NCBI RefSeq assembly: GCF_003385185.1
Contig: NZ_PQHZ01000011.1
Location: 1 to 64,000 of the forward strand
DNA length: 64,000 nt
From: Amycolatopsis palatopharyngis
GTDB lineage: Bacteria > Actinomycetota > Actinomycetes > Mycobacteriales > Pseudonocardiaceae
Direction: 5' to 3'
Shown here: piece by piece, positions 34,658-43,984 of the stretch
Layout: each line of letters opens with the position of its first letter
Position numbering within the stretch: the first letter of the stretch is position 1
Translations under genes and position numbers: made by a program
Notes under the pieces: generated by a model
Databases searched by the model: none
Told to the model about the DNA's origin: nothing
What the model saw: only the letters and a program-made list of their open reading frames with translations

Positions 34658-36463
34658 ATGACCAGCGCTTATGCCGACTTCATCGATGAACTGCAGCAGG
34701 ACGTCACCATCCCTATCCAGCCGCCAATGGACGACCTTGCCCACGGCACTCGCGCAGTGATCTATCTGCGCGTGTCCTCGACCGGGCAAGTCCGGACCGA
34801 CTACAACCCGGAAGGCATCTCCATTCCGGCCCAACGGGAAGCGTGCTTGCGCAAGGCGCGGGACCTGGGCGTCACGGTCATCGACGAGTACGTCGAGCCC
34901 GGACGCTCAGCCATGGAGATGACCAAACGCGAAGCATTCCAACAGATGCTCGCGCGGGTGCGCAGCCAGGGCGACGTTGACGTCATCATCATCTACCAAC
35001 TCTCGCGCATGGCGCGGAACCGCTACGACGACGCGATCGTCATGGCAGACCTGCGCAAGCGCGGCGTCACCCTGGTCTCGGCCACCGAGGCCATCGACGA
35101 CACCCCGGTCGGCCAGCTGATGCACGGCATCCTGGCCACGTTCAACGAGTACCAATCCCGCCAGTCCGGTGCCGACATCGCCTACAAGATGGGCCAGAAA
35201 GCCCGCAACGGCGGCACGCTCGGACGCGCGAAGCTCGGCTACCTCAACCACATCGACCACTCCGACGGCCGCGTCATCCGCACGATCATCGTCGATCCCG
35301 AACGGGCGCCCTTTGTTCAGCTGGGTTTTGAGCTCTTCGCCAGCGGCGACTACACGCAAGAAGAGCTGGCTGACGAGCTCTACGACCGCGGCCTACGCAC
35401 CAGGGCCACCCGGCGACACCCCGCCAAGAAGGTGTCCGAGAACAAGATTTCGCAAATGCTGCGTGATCGCTACTACCTCGGATACGTCGAGTACGACGGC
35501 GAAGAAATCCAAGGGCGGCACGAACCGCTCATCGACGAGGACCTCTTCGAGACAGTTCAGGAGATCCTTGAATCGCGAATGACGGCACAAGAACGCCGTC
35601 GCGTCCACCACCACTACCTCAAAGGATCGCTCTTCTGTGGACGCTGCCAATGCGACGGCATCAAGCGGCGGATGATCATCCAACGGACCATCAACTCGAA
35701 GGGCGCCGAGTACCTGTACTTCTTCTGCCGCGGCCGGCAAAAGGGGCTGTGCCAAGCACCCCACGTCAACGTCACGCTCGTCGAGGACGCTGTCGAGCGC
35801 CACTACTCCGCGATTCGCTTCAGCCAGCCGTTCATCACTGACATGCGCGACCAGATCGATGCCGTGCTCGGCGAGCAGGAAAAGTCCGCACGCCTGCTAC
35901 GCAAGCAGATCACCGCACAACTCAAGGAACTCGACACCAAGGAGGAGAACTTGATCGACCTCGCAGCCGACAGCACGCTGCCGCAGACCAAAGTCAAGGA
36001 GAAGCTGCGCGACATCGCCCGCGAGCGCCGCCGGCTGGAGGATCGCCTGCACACAGCCAACGCCGACCTCACCGACAGCGCCCAGCTCGTCAACGCCGGC
36101 CTTGCTCTCCTCGAACAGCCCGACCAGCTGTACCGACGCTGCAACGACCAACAGCGCCGCCTACTCAACCAAGCTATCTTCCACACCCTCTACATCGAGG
36201 ACGACAAGATCACAGAGGGTGAGCTCCGTGAGCCCTTCGCCGAGCTCCACGCCATCCAAGGTCAGCGGACCGCAGCAACCAGCGCGGAGGGCACAATCAA
36301 AAGGACCACCCGCAATGCGGGTGGTCCTTGCTCGCCTTCAGGCGTCGCGGTCCTACTTCGTGGCCTTCATTCAGGCACTTGTTCTAGTAAGACCCCTAGG
36401 GTGGAGCTAAGGGGACTCGAACCCCTGACCCCCTCACTGCCAGTGAGGTTAGCATCACTCTGA
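34658..36463 (+). CDS. Large serine integrase of the ICE
   Basis: This 601-residue protein has a resolvase catalytic domain with YLRVSS (Ser40), IIIYQLSRMARNRYDD and GQLMHGILATFNEYQS. A Recombinase domain (about 195-310, LGYLNHIDHSD to RHEPLIDEDLF), a zinc ribbon (FCGRCQCDG and FFCRGRQKGLCQ) and a coiled coil (about 405-480) follow. It would integrate and, with a directionality factor, excise the element. AGAAGGAGG gives a precise start. The last 50 residues (from about 36310) read through a terminator hairpin and the tRNA-Ala fragment, so the native protein probably ended earlier in another sequence context. Confidence 0.93.
   Translation: MTSAYADFIDELQQDVTIPIQPPMDDLAHGTRAVIYLRVSSTGQVRTDYNPEGISIPAQREACLRKARDLGVTVIDEYVEPGRSAMEMTKREAFQQMLARVRSQGDVDVIIIYQLSRMARNRYDDAIVMADLRKRGVTLVSATEAIDDTPVGQLMHGILATFNEYQSRQSGADIAYKMGQKARNGGTLGRAKLGYLNHIDHSDGRVIRTIIVDPERAPFVQLGFELFASGDYTQEELADELYDRGLRTRATRRHPAKKVSENKISQMLRDRYYLGYVEYDGEEIQGRHEPLIDEDLFETVQEILESRMTAQERRRVHHHYLKGSLFCGRCQCDGIKRRMIIQRTINSKGAEYLYFFCRGRQKGLCQAPHVNVTLVEDAVERHYSAIRFSQPFITDMRDQIDAVLGEQEKSARLLRKQITAQLKELDTKEENLIDLAADSTLPQTKVKEKLRDIARERRRLEDRLHTANADLTDSAQLVNAGLALLEQPDQLYRRCNDQQRRLLNQAIFHTLYIEDDKITEGELREPFAELHAIQGQRTAATSAEGTIKRTTRNAGGPCSPSGVAVLLRGLHSGTCSSKTPRVELRGLEPLTPSLPVRLASL
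36301..36329 (-). terminator. Rho-independent terminator reading on the minus strand
   Basis: A perfect 13-bp inverted repeat (AAGGACCACCCGC, loop AAT, mirror arm) is followed on the minus strand by TTTTGATT. It lies about 70 bp beyond the 3' end of the tRNA-Ala fragment on the same strand, so it may be the terminator of that tRNA gene. It is embedded in the plus-strand integrase frame. Confidence 0.75.
36402..36448 (-). other. 3' half of tRNA-Ala(GGC): probable attachment-site core
   Basis: On the minus strand this 47-bp block forms a 5-bp anticodon stem (CCTCA/TGAGG) with loop CTGGCAG (anticodon GGC), a variable loop, a T-arm AGGGG-TTCGAGT-CCCCT, and acceptor strand TAGCTCC plus A. It would pair with GGGGCTA, giving the G3-U70 wobble of alanine tRNAs. 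The 5' half is absent on the right, where unrelated sequence begins at 36449, so it is not a functional tRNA gene. Serine and tyrosine integrases often use such 3' halves as att cores, and this one sits directly at the integrase end. Confidence 0.75.
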
Positions 36464-36710
36464 GTCCGCAGGCCAACGGTAGCAAGTCGAGAATCCCGTA
36501 GTCAAACGCTGCCCATGATTGCTGTTGGGTGCAGTTGCCCCGCCGTTCAACACGCCCCTGGGCTCCACGACTGCTCCAGACATAACCGCGTGAAGCCCAG
36601 CACCCGTTGTCAGAGAATGCTCGGCGTGGAGTGGCTGAAGAGAGGCTTGCGTAGCCGAAAGTTGGTGTGCCCTCCTCGCTTCCATATTGGTTCGGTGGAG
36701 GAGGTTTCCA
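36449..36710. other. Non-coding stretch before the IS110-type transposase
   Basis: About 260 bp without a supported gene separate the att core from the IS110-type transposase. IS110-family elements carry a structured guide (bridge) RNA in the non-coding end upstream of the recombinase, so part of this stretch may encode it. I could not define the exact element boundary or a secondary structure by eye. Confidence 0.35.
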
Positions 36711-37809
36711 TTGGCACAGCTGACTTTGCAATCAGATCAGGTCGTGATCGCGATCGATCCACACAAAGCGTCGTGGACCGCGGCCGCGGTGAACGCGAAG
36801 CTGCAACCGTTGGCGACGCTGCGGGTTCCGGTCAGCCGGGACGGCTACCGGCAACTGCGACGCTTCGCCCGCCGCTGGCCGCACTCGACGTGGGGCATGG
36901 AAGGAGCCGGCGGACTCGGCGCTGCGCTTGCGACGCGTCTGCACGCCGACAACATCGATATCGTTGATGTGCCAGCAAAACTGGCCGCCCGCGTGCGTAC
37001 GCTCTCGACCGGCCACGGTCGCAAGAACGATGACACCGACGCGGTATCGGTCGGCATCGCCGCCATGACCGCGGCCGGCTTGCAGTCCTCGGTAGTGGAC
37101 GAGACCATCACCGCCTTGCGCGCGGTAGTGGAACACCGCGACGATCTGATCCGATCCCGCACCCAGACCGTCAACCGGCTGCACGTGTTGCTCACCAAGC
37201 TGGTTCCCGCCGGTGCACCCCACGAACTTGAGAGCAGACACCGCCGCCGCACTGCTGCGCACCGTCCGGCCCCGCGATATCGCCGCCAAGACACTACGCC
37301 TCCTGGCGGTCGACCTCGTTGCCGAAATCCGCCGTCTCGGCCAGCGTATCTCCACCGCCGACACCGACATCGCCACGGCAGTCACGCACACCAGCACCAC
37401 ACTGACCAGTCTGTACGGCATCGGTATAGGGCTCGCTGGCAAGATCCTGGCCCGGGTCGGTGACATCCACCGGTTCCGCTCGGCGGCCGCGTTCGCCTCC
37501 TACACCGGCACCGCACACATCGAAGTATCCAGTGGCGATGTCGTTCGCCACCGGCTCTCCCGCGCCGGAGACCGCCAATTCAACCACGCTCTGCACATGA
37601 TGGCCCTGTCCCAAATCCGCCACCAGACCGACGGACGCGCCTACTACCAGCGCAAACGCGCGGCCGGCAAAGGACGCAAGGAAGCCATGCGATGCCTGAA
37701 ACGACGCCTCTCCGACACTGCCTACCGTCGGCTGCTCCGCGATGCACAGCACAATGGCGGCGGGCCCGGGAGGACACTCGGGGGCGGCTCTATCGTCCAG
37801 CGCGGCTGA
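36711..37809 (+). pseudogene. IS110-family transposase, frameshifted
   Basis: The start is a TTG after GGAGGAGG. The first frame gives the DEDD domain of IS110 recombinases: VVIAIDPHKASWTAAAVNAK, WGMEGAGGLGAALATRL and GRKNDDTDAVSVGIAAM. It leaves register at about 37210 (LLTKLVPAGAP). The second frame, open from 37213, carries the Transposase_20 domain (LYGIGIGLAGKILARVGDIH, FRSAAAFASYTGTAHIEVSS, GRKEAMRCLKRRLSD). A single shift joins the two, so the recombinase is inactive unless the shift is programmed or a sequencing error. It lies right against the ICE attachment core. Confidence 0.85.
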
Positions 37810-38142
37810 CTGAAACCCCGGCTGCCAGCTCTTCGGACCAGTCACTTCCCGAGCCCGCCAACCCAACCATACAACCCACACACAAGATCAACTTGACCAG
37901 AGAGGCGCCGTTCGCGTGATAGGCCCCGTGCTTCCGGTTCAGGCGATGGATTGCGGCTGGAGGACCGCGCCTACCCGGTCGGAGAAACTGGACGGATAGC
38001 ATGGGCGCCGACCATCCCCGCCACTTTGGCAGTTGCACACCCAACGCGATCCGGGGGGATGATCACGCTGGCTACACCGACACGGAGACCACGATCAACA
38101 TCACAACCACGATTCGTACCCGATCGGTTACCCAACAGTCTC
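37810..38142. other. Intergenic region, nothing recognised
   Basis: This stretch holds the right flank of the IS110 element and the region downstream of the convergent transporter gene. A GC-poorer patch lies at 37860-37920. I see no gene, RNA or clear terminator. Confidence 0.3.
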
Positions 38143-39366
38143 TCAGAGCGTTGTGACCAGGATGGAGGCGACAAGGATCGACGACGTAGTCACCGTGGTG
38201 AAGCCGCCGACGAGCATCGGCGTCAGGATCTCGTCGAGAATTTCCTTGCGTTCCTGCTCCGTGCGCCCGACGGACCGGCTGATCTCCTGACAGAGCATGA
38301 AGTCGCCAGGGAACCCGAACAAGGCTGTGAGCGCCACAGGCATGCCCTTGTACATATCCCACTTCAACAGCCGAGAGACGACCGCGCCGCCGATCATGAT
38401 GCCGATAGCGCCGACGACCAGAATGACGATCACCGGACCGATGGCGCGGATCACGTCGGCCCAAGTCACGCTGCTCATGCTGGCGAGCACGACGATGATG
38501 ACGGCGACCATTCCGAAACCGAAGCTGTTGGCTCGCTCCATGCTCCGCTCGGGGAAGAGGCCGAGAAGCCTTCCGCCCAGACCTAGAAAGAGGGCGAAGA
38601 TGCTGTAACTGATTCCGGTAACCGACCCGAGCCAGGTGGCTAGGCTGGCTCCTGCGAACAACAGCAGCAGGAGGACTGCCGATTGCTGGAACCGTTCGGG
38701 GATCAACTGCAGCCCCCGGCGCGGGCTCTGCGGCTCCCCGCCACCGAGGATGATCGGAACTTCTTCCGGAACGGCGAAGGAGTCGCCAGCGCCGGTGTCG
38801 GCGGTGGTTGTCTCGTGGCGGACGAGGTTTGCTGCTCTGATCCTTGTCGCGTACTTCCTCAGCAGCACGTTCGCCAGCGGGATTCCCAAGAGACTCTGCA
38901 GCCCGAGGATGATCGCGGGGATGACCACCAGGCTGTTCAGCCCGAGGGCCTGCAGTTCATCCGCGGTGAGGACGTAGGCGATTATGCCTCCGGTCACCGG
39001 GCCGGCCCCCGCCACCGCGTGGTCATAGCCGAAGAACGGGGTGATGATCGCCAGCAACAACAGCGTTGCGACCAGCACCCCTGCCAGGGCGATGAGGATC
39101 GCCTTGTACTGGGACCGGATCTGGCTCAACGGGATCAGCGTGCCCATGTGCGTGATGACCGCGCCGATCAGCAGGGAGCCGACAGCGGCCAGCGTCGAGG
39201 CGGGCAGCAGATCGGCGGGGAACACCCCGGTCCAGATGAGGAGCAGGTAACCGGCGATCGCGACGAGCAGCGAGGGAACGTAGGCCTTGGTGATGATCGA
39301 CACCACCTCGCTCACCGCGATGAGGAGCAGGATCGCCGTGGCCGCGTAGACCGGAGTGTCAAGCAT
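38143..39366 (-). CDS. Polytopic membrane transporter, GltS-like
   Basis: The 407-residue protein has ten to twelve membrane helices in two halves separated by a hydrophilic loop (about 190-235, RHETTTADTGAGDS...). Each half has a Gly-rich re-entrant-like segment (GPVTGGIIAYVLTADE in the first, LFGFPGDFMLCQEISRS in the second). This inverted-repeat arrangement resembles sodium/glutamate (GltS-like) carriers, but I cannot assign a substrate. It overlaps the end of the amidohydrolase gene by 8 bp and is last in a minus-strand group with an amidohydrolase and an M20 hydrolase, so it may import the substrate they degrade. Confidence 0.6.
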   Translation of the reverse strand: MLDTPVYAATAILLLIAVSEVVSIITKAYVPSLLVAIAGYLLLIWTGVFPADLLPASTLAAVGSLLIGAVITHMGTLIPLSQIRSQYKAILIALAGVLVATLLLLAIITPFFGYDHAVAGAGPVTGGIIAYVLTADELQALGLNSLVVIPAIILGLQSLLGIPLANVLLRKYATRIRAANLVRHETTTADTGAGDSFAVPEEVPIILGGGEPQSPRRGLQLIPERFQQSAVLLLLLFAGASLATWLGSVTGISYSIFALFLGLGGRLLGLFPERSMERANSFGFGMVAVIIVVLASMSSVTWADVIRAIGPVIVILVVGAIGIMIGGAVVSRLLKWDMYKGMPVALTALFGFPGDFMLCQEISRSVGRTEQERKEILDEILTPMLVGGFTTVTTSSILVASILVTTL

Positions 39367-40627
39367 GGGCGAGCTCCGCTCGCAGGGTGCGGGTATCGAC
39401 CCGTATCTGCCCGTCTTTCCAGACCTGCTGGACCATCGCCGGAAGGTCGGCGAGCTGCTCCGCAGTGGTCAAGTTGCCCTTGAGTACCACGGCGTCGGCG
39501 AGGAAGCCCGGAGCCAGGCGCCCGATCGAGTTCTCGGGCGCGATGAGCTCACCGGCAACCGAGGTGCAGGCACGCAGCACAGCGGTCAGATCCATGCCGA
39601 CGTCGACTAGCAGGCAAAGCTCCTCGAGGTTCTCCCCGTGCACGCCCACCCCGGAGTCCGTGCCCATGCCGATACGCACTCCGGCCGCTACCGCCTTGGC
39701 GATGGACTCGCGATGGCTTTCGACCACCAGCCGCGCCTTCTCGATAATCGGGGCGGGCAGTCCGCTTCCGCCGGCCTCGGCCTTCTTGATGACCGCCAGC
39801 GGCGCGGCGAGGGTCGGCACCAGGTAAGCGTCTCGCTCGAGGAACAGCTCGATCGCCTCGTCGTCGAGGTAGATGCCGTGTTCGATGCTGCGCACCCCTG
39901 CCCGCAGCGCGTTCTTGACGCCTGCGGCGGCCTGTGCGTGCGCCATGACGTAGCGGCCCTGGACCGCGGCCTCCCCGACGATCACCCTGATTTCTTCCTC
40001 GGTGAACTGCGCGTGCCGCGGATCGTCGGCCGGCGAGAGCACTCCGCCCGTTGAGCAGATCTTGATCTGGTCGGCGCCGGCACGCAGGATCTGCCGGGCG
40101 ACCCTGCGGGCCTCTTCCACACCGTCGGCGACGCCGCTAGGGCGGCCCGGATGCGAGCTGAATGCCGGGGAGTGCACCCCTGAAGGCATCCATTGATCAC
40201 CGTGGCCACCGGTCTGGCTCATGATCGAGACCGCGATGCGCATTCTCGGGCCCTGGATCATGCCCTGCTCCACCGACATCTTCGTGCCCAGGTCCGCCCC
40301 GCCGGCGTCTCGCACAGTCGTCACCCCTGCCCGCAGGGTGGCCTCCAGATGCTTGACGGACTTATAGAACTGCAGTGAGAAGGGTTCGACGAAGGCGTTC
40401 AGTGAGCCTGGGTTCGAAAACGCCATGTGGACGTGGAGGTCGATGAGGCCTGGTAGCACCGTGTTCCCGGAGCAGTCCACGACGGTGGCGCCGACGTAGG
40501 CGTCGGAGCCTGCGAGGCCCGGCCCGACCTCGAGCACCCGTTCATCGGCGAAGACAACGTCGGAAGGGCCAGGGAGGAAGTCGCTGCCATCGAAGACCGT
40601 GGCACCGCGCAGGACAACATAGCTCAT
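39359..40627 (-). CDS. Metal-dependent amidohydrolase (imidazolonepropionase/prolidase-like group)
   Basis: The 422-residue cytoplasmic protein is an amidohydrolase-superfamily TIM barrel. It has PGLIDLHVHMAF (first two metal His), GADQIKICSTGGV with the bridging Lys, VMAHAQ and SIEHGIYL (later His) and GTDSGVGVHG (catalytic Asp). The N- and C-terminal beta-sandwich pieces (GATVFDGSDFLPG, GRLAPGFLADAVVLKGN) are also present. The group cleaves cyclic amides or Xaa-Pro/Xaa-Arg dipeptides; the substrate cannot be fixed. Its start is preceded by GAAAGGTGAATAATTC. A 245-bp gap upstream separates it from the M20 hydrolase and holds no gene. Confidence 0.85.
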   Translation of the reverse strand: MSYVVLRGATVFDGSDFLPGPSDVVFADERVLEVGPGLAGSDAYVGATVVDCSGNTVLPGLIDLHVHMAFSNPGSLNAFVEPFSLQFYKSVKHLEATLRAGVTTVRDAGGADLGTKMSVEQGMIQGPRMRIAVSIMSQTGGHGDQWMPSGVHSPAFSSHPGRPSGVADGVEEARRVARQILRAGADQIKICSTGGVLSPADDPRHAQFTEEEIRVIVGEAAVQGRYVMAHAQAAAGVKNALRAGVRSIEHGIYLDDEAIELFLERDAYLVPTLAAPLAVIKKAEAGGSGLPAPIIEKARLVVESHRESIAKAVAAGVRIGMGTDSGVGVHGENLEELCLLVDVGMDLTAVLRACTSVAGELIAPENSIGRLAPGFLADAVVLKGNLTTAEQLADLPAMVQQVWKDGQIRVDTRTLRAELAHA

Positions 40628-40872
40628 GAATTATTCACCTTTCGGTCTCCCCACGGTTTGGTGCGGTCGACCACAACGACGATTCGCTTCAGGTTCGCGT
40701 CTTTGGGGTCCGCCCAGCTTCGGGAACCGGTGGGCGACCAGGAACGGCAATGTGCGTGGCCGCTTCGATGGTGTCGATCACAGGGTTGTGAGCGAACTTC
40801 CGGGCGGCGGTCATGTTGTCGTCACGTTCAGGTTGATAACCAGAAAGGACAAGACACTCCTTAATTCTCAAG

Positions 40873-42111
40873 TCAGTAGGCGAGCTTCCGCAGAGTGCTG
40901 GCGAGTACAGATGCCCCCATCGCGCACTCCTCAGCCGATGTGTACTCCTCAGGGCAATGTGACCGTCCGTCCACACTGGGCACGAAAATCATCGCGGTGG
41001 GCACGTGCGGCGCCCACATCTGACTGTCGTGACCAGCGCCGCTGGGAATTGGACGTGCGGAAACCCCGTGCTCCTCAGCCGCCTGCTTGACCAGCTTCTG
41101 CATCGACTCGTCCATTGGCGCCGGCGGCACGCACTTGGTGTCGTTGATTCCCACAGCCAGGGCTCGCCGGGTCGCGATCCACACGCATTCTCGACGGATG
41201 AGTCCCGCGAGGCGCTCGAGCGTCGACTCTTGAGGGTGACGCAGGTCGATCGAAAACGTGACCCGTTCAGGCACGATGTTCACCCCACCCGGCAGCACCT
41301 GCCACGCGCCGCAGGTCACAACGGCGGGCCAGCCCTCGGCCTCGACGAGAGTGGTCACGGCCTGGGTCATCTCGGCGGCGCCTTGCATGGCGTCACGACG
41401 CAAGTTCATCGGTGTGGCCCCGGCGTGGTCGGCCCGCCCCGAAACGGCGACGTCGAACCAGCGCAGGCCGGTGATGGCCGAGACGATGCCGATCTGACTA
41501 CCCTCGTCCTGAAGCACCCGCCCCTGCTCGATGTGCAGCTCGACGAATGCCTCGACGTCGTTGCGACGCGCCGACCCGATCGTCGTCGGGTCGAGGCCGA
41601 CCCGCGTCATCGCCGAGGCGAGCGTGACACCGTCGGCGTCGCGCAGGCTTTCGGGCTCATCGGCGGAGATCATCCCGAGCATGGCGCGCGAGCCGAAGAA
41701 GTTCGCGGCGAAGCGGCTGCTCTCTTCCTCGCACAGGGCGACGAGCTCGAGTGACTTCCGAGGCCTGCCACAGGTTCGGATCAGCGCTTCGATCGCGGCA
41801 AGCCCAGTAAGGATACCCAGGGCGCCGTCGTACCTGCCTCCCAGCCGCACAGTGTCGATGTGTGACCCGGTGAGCACCGTCGACTGGCTCTCGCTACCGG
41901 GCAGCCTGCCGAACACGTTTCCCGCCGCGTCCGTGCGGACCTGCAGACCCGCCTCTCCCATCCAGCGCGCGACCAGCTCGCCGGCCGTGCGCCAGGCGTC
42001 GTCGTACATGAAACGGATCAAACCGCCGCCGGGCTGCTCACCCACCTCGCCGAGCGCGGTGACCAACTCGTCCATCCGATGTGCGGTGACTTCCGGTAGG
42101 GAATTAGGCAC
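40873..42111 (-). CDS. M20-family Zn hydrolase (N-carbamoyl-L-amino-acid/allantoate amidohydrolase type)
   Basis: The 412-residue protein has the M20 signature GSHIDTVRLGGRYDG (zinc His/Asp), CEEESSRF (catalytic Glu pair), HIEQGRVLQ, GRADHAGATPM in the dimerisation lid, and a C-terminal SGAGHDSQMWA with the last zinc His. This matches hydantoin-utilisation HyuC and allantoate amidohydrolases, which hydrolyse N-carbamoyl groups to release ammonia and CO2. The GTG at 42111 overlaps the stop of the PucR-type gene by 8 bp after GGAGGG. Remnants of hydantoinase A/B next door support a hydantoin/ureide pathway. Confidence 0.85.
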   Translation of the reverse strand: MPNSLPEVTAHRMDELVTALGEVGEQPGGGLIRFMYDDAWRTAGELVARWMGEAGLQVRTDAAGNVFGRLPGSESQSTVLTGSHIDTVRLGGRYDGALGILTGLAAIEALIRTCGRPRKSLELVALCEEESSRFAANFFGSRAMLGMISADEPESLRDADGVTLASAMTRVGLDPTTIGSARRNDVEAFVELHIEQGRVLQDEGSQIGIVSAITGLRWFDVAVSGRADHAGATPMNLRRDAMQGAAEMTQAVTTLVEAEGWPAVVTCGAWQVLPGGVNIVPERVTFSIDLRHPQESTLERLAGLIRRECVWIATRRALAVGINDTKCVPPAPMDESMQKLVKQAAEEHGVSARPIPSGAGHDSQMWAPHVPTAMIFVPSVDGRSHCPEEYTSAEECAMGASVLASTLRKLAY

Positions 42112-43945
42112 TGGGGCCCTCCAGGGTGTTCGGGCGGTGACCAAGGCGCAGGTCATCGGGCAGCGATGCGCTGTCCAGAATGCGCAGGCACAGTTCGAGA
42201 GTGAGCCGCTCCTGCGGGACTGATAGCCGCAGGCCGGAAAGCTTTTCGAGACGACCGAGGCGGTACTGCACGGTGTGTGGATGCACGGACAGGGCGTGGG
42301 CGGCAGCCTTGGTAGAACCACCGTGGTCAAGGTAGGCGCGCAGTGTCTTCACCATTGCCGTCTGTCGCTGCCGGTCGTACCGCCGGACCTCACCTAGCGT
42401 GTCCTCGCACAACCGCAGGACCTCCCGGGCGCCAGCGCTGCGCAAAATGAGTCGGTAGGCTCCCAGGCTGCGTACTGCACACACGGATTGAACGTTTCCG
42501 ACCCGCCGGTGCAGTTCGGCGACCAGGCGCGCCTCCCCGAAGGCGTCTGCGAACTCGGACACGGCGTCGATCAGATCCGACATCACGAAGCTTGCGTACC
42601 AGTCGGCCTCCAGCATGGCGAAACGTTCCAAAGTGATGCGCAACCGCTTCTGGACATCGTCGCGCGGCTCCGCCCACACGAGAACTACATGATCTCCCCG
42701 CACCGTTGCGGCGCCGAGCTCATCAGGGAATTCGCGTTGCGCACACGCCAGGAGTGCGCGTAACTGCCGTTGGTTGACCTTCGCTTCTCCACGGATGTCG
42801 TGATGAATGCGGCCGATGGCCAGCAGATAGGGTGCACGTAGCGCATTCGGCGCCTTTCCCTGTATCAGCAGTTCGAGGGTGTCCGCTTCGGCGCGGATGT
42901 GGCCTTCCTCGCGGGCACGGCGCTCCACGAATTCGGTTGCGGCGATGTGTGCGGCCGAGGAAACGGCAGCCGCATGCACCTCGTCAGGCCCGCTGTCGCC
43001 GAACAATGCACACAGGAATCCGAGGATCTCGGAGCCCCCGGGGATCGGCGCGACGAAAAGCACATTGTCGCCCAGCGTCGCGCGTTGTGGGCTGCGGGTC
43101 ATTTCCGCTTCGTTCAGCGCAGCCGAGATCGAATCCCGATGCTCGTCGTCGATACCGGTCAGGGTCAGTGCGTCCGTCGGCGGCTGGGCGGTGCGGATAG
43201 TTCGCAACGCGTCGCACAGGAACACGCTCACACCGCACAATCTGGCCAGCCGAGCGACGAGCGCGTGAGCCGAAAGTCCCTCCCGGACGATGTCAGCGAG
43301 CGACTCCTGCACCTGCACCCGCCGCTCCAGCTGATCGCGCTGTTCGCTGACGAGCTGGTTCACAGTTTCCAGACGCACGCGCGCCGCACGCTCGGAGGTG
43401 AACAATTGCGCGTTGACCATGGCGACCGCCGCGCCCTGCGCGAGGCCCTCGAACAGGCGCAGATCGAACTGGCTGAACACCCGGGGCGCCGAGAAGTTCT
43501 CCACGATCATCGCGCCGATAGGTCTGTCCATGGTCAGCAGTGGGGCAACGAGCGCGCTATGCGGAAATTCGACCCCGCCCGCCGCGTCGGCCAGCAACCG
43601 GTGGCTGTCGGGCGGAAGGTCCTGTTGCGGAATCAGCGCTTCTTTCGTCTGATACAGCACCGACCTTCGTTCCTTGAAAGCACGCCCGGTCAGGCTCTCC
43701 CCCGGCGCCAGCTCGATTTTGTAGATGCTCGGACCAAAACCGATCGCGTGGCGCACCACGAGCCGCTCACGGTCTGGCTCGTACAGCAGCAGCACCCCGG
43801 CGTCGGCAGCCGGAATTATGCGGATCGCCTCCCGAAGGATTCGGTGGGTCAACGCATCGGCATCCAGGGTGGATGCCAGGGATCGGTTGATCTCGATGAC
43901 TGCCTCGAGTCGATCGATCCCCGTGGGCTCCTCGCCTTCGGACAT
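42104..43945 (-). CDS. GAF-domain PucR-family transcriptional regulator
   Basis: The 613-residue protein has an N-terminal GAF domain (about 10-170, AADAGVLLLYEPDRERLVV and PHSALVAPLLTMDRPIGAMI). A coiled linker, a GGDEF-like/CdaR middle region and a C-terminal PucR helix-turn-helix (VKTLRAYLDHGGSTKAAAHA, LSVHPHTVQYRLGRLEKL) follow. PucR/CdaR regulators respond to small metabolites and control purine, ureide or amino-acid catabolism. It overlaps the M20 hydrolase start, so it is probably autoregulatory over the downstream group. The ATG at 43945 has no clear ribosome site; a GTG 15 bp earlier is the alternative. Confidence 0.85.
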   Translation of the reverse strand: MSEGEEPTGIDRLEAVIEINRSLASTLDADALTHRILREAIRIIPAADAGVLLLYEPDRERLVVRHAIGFGPSIYKIELAPGESLTGRAFKERRSVLYQTKEALIPQQDLPPDSHRLLADAAGGVEFPHSALVAPLLTMDRPIGAMIVENFSAPRVFSQFDLRLFEGLAQGAAVAMVNAQLFTSERAARVRLETVNQLVSEQRDQLERRVQVQESLADIVREGLSAHALVARLARLCGVSVFLCDALRTIRTAQPPTDALTLTGIDDEHRDSISAALNEAEMTRSPQRATLGDNVLFVAPIPGGSEILGFLCALFGDSGPDEVHAAAVSSAAHIAATEFVERRAREEGHIRAEADTLELLIQGKAPNALRAPYLLAIGRIHHDIRGEAKVNQRQLRALLACAQREFPDELGAATVRGDHVVLVWAEPRDDVQKRLRITLERFAMLEADWYASFVMSDLIDAVSEFADAFGEARLVAELHRRVGNVQSVCAVRSLGAYRLILRSAGAREVLRLCEDTLGEVRRYDRQRQTAMVKTLRAYLDHGGSTKAAAHALSVHPHTVQYRLGRLEKLSGLRLSVPQERLTLELCLRILDSASLPDDLRLGHRPNTLEGPSA

Positions 43946-43984
43946 CGGTTCATCATGCACATGATGCCCGGATTTGACGTCAGT

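Noticed and set aside
36402..36448. A functional tRNA-Ala gene
   Set aside because: Only the 3' half (anticodon arm onward) is present; the D-arm and 5' acceptor strand are missing.
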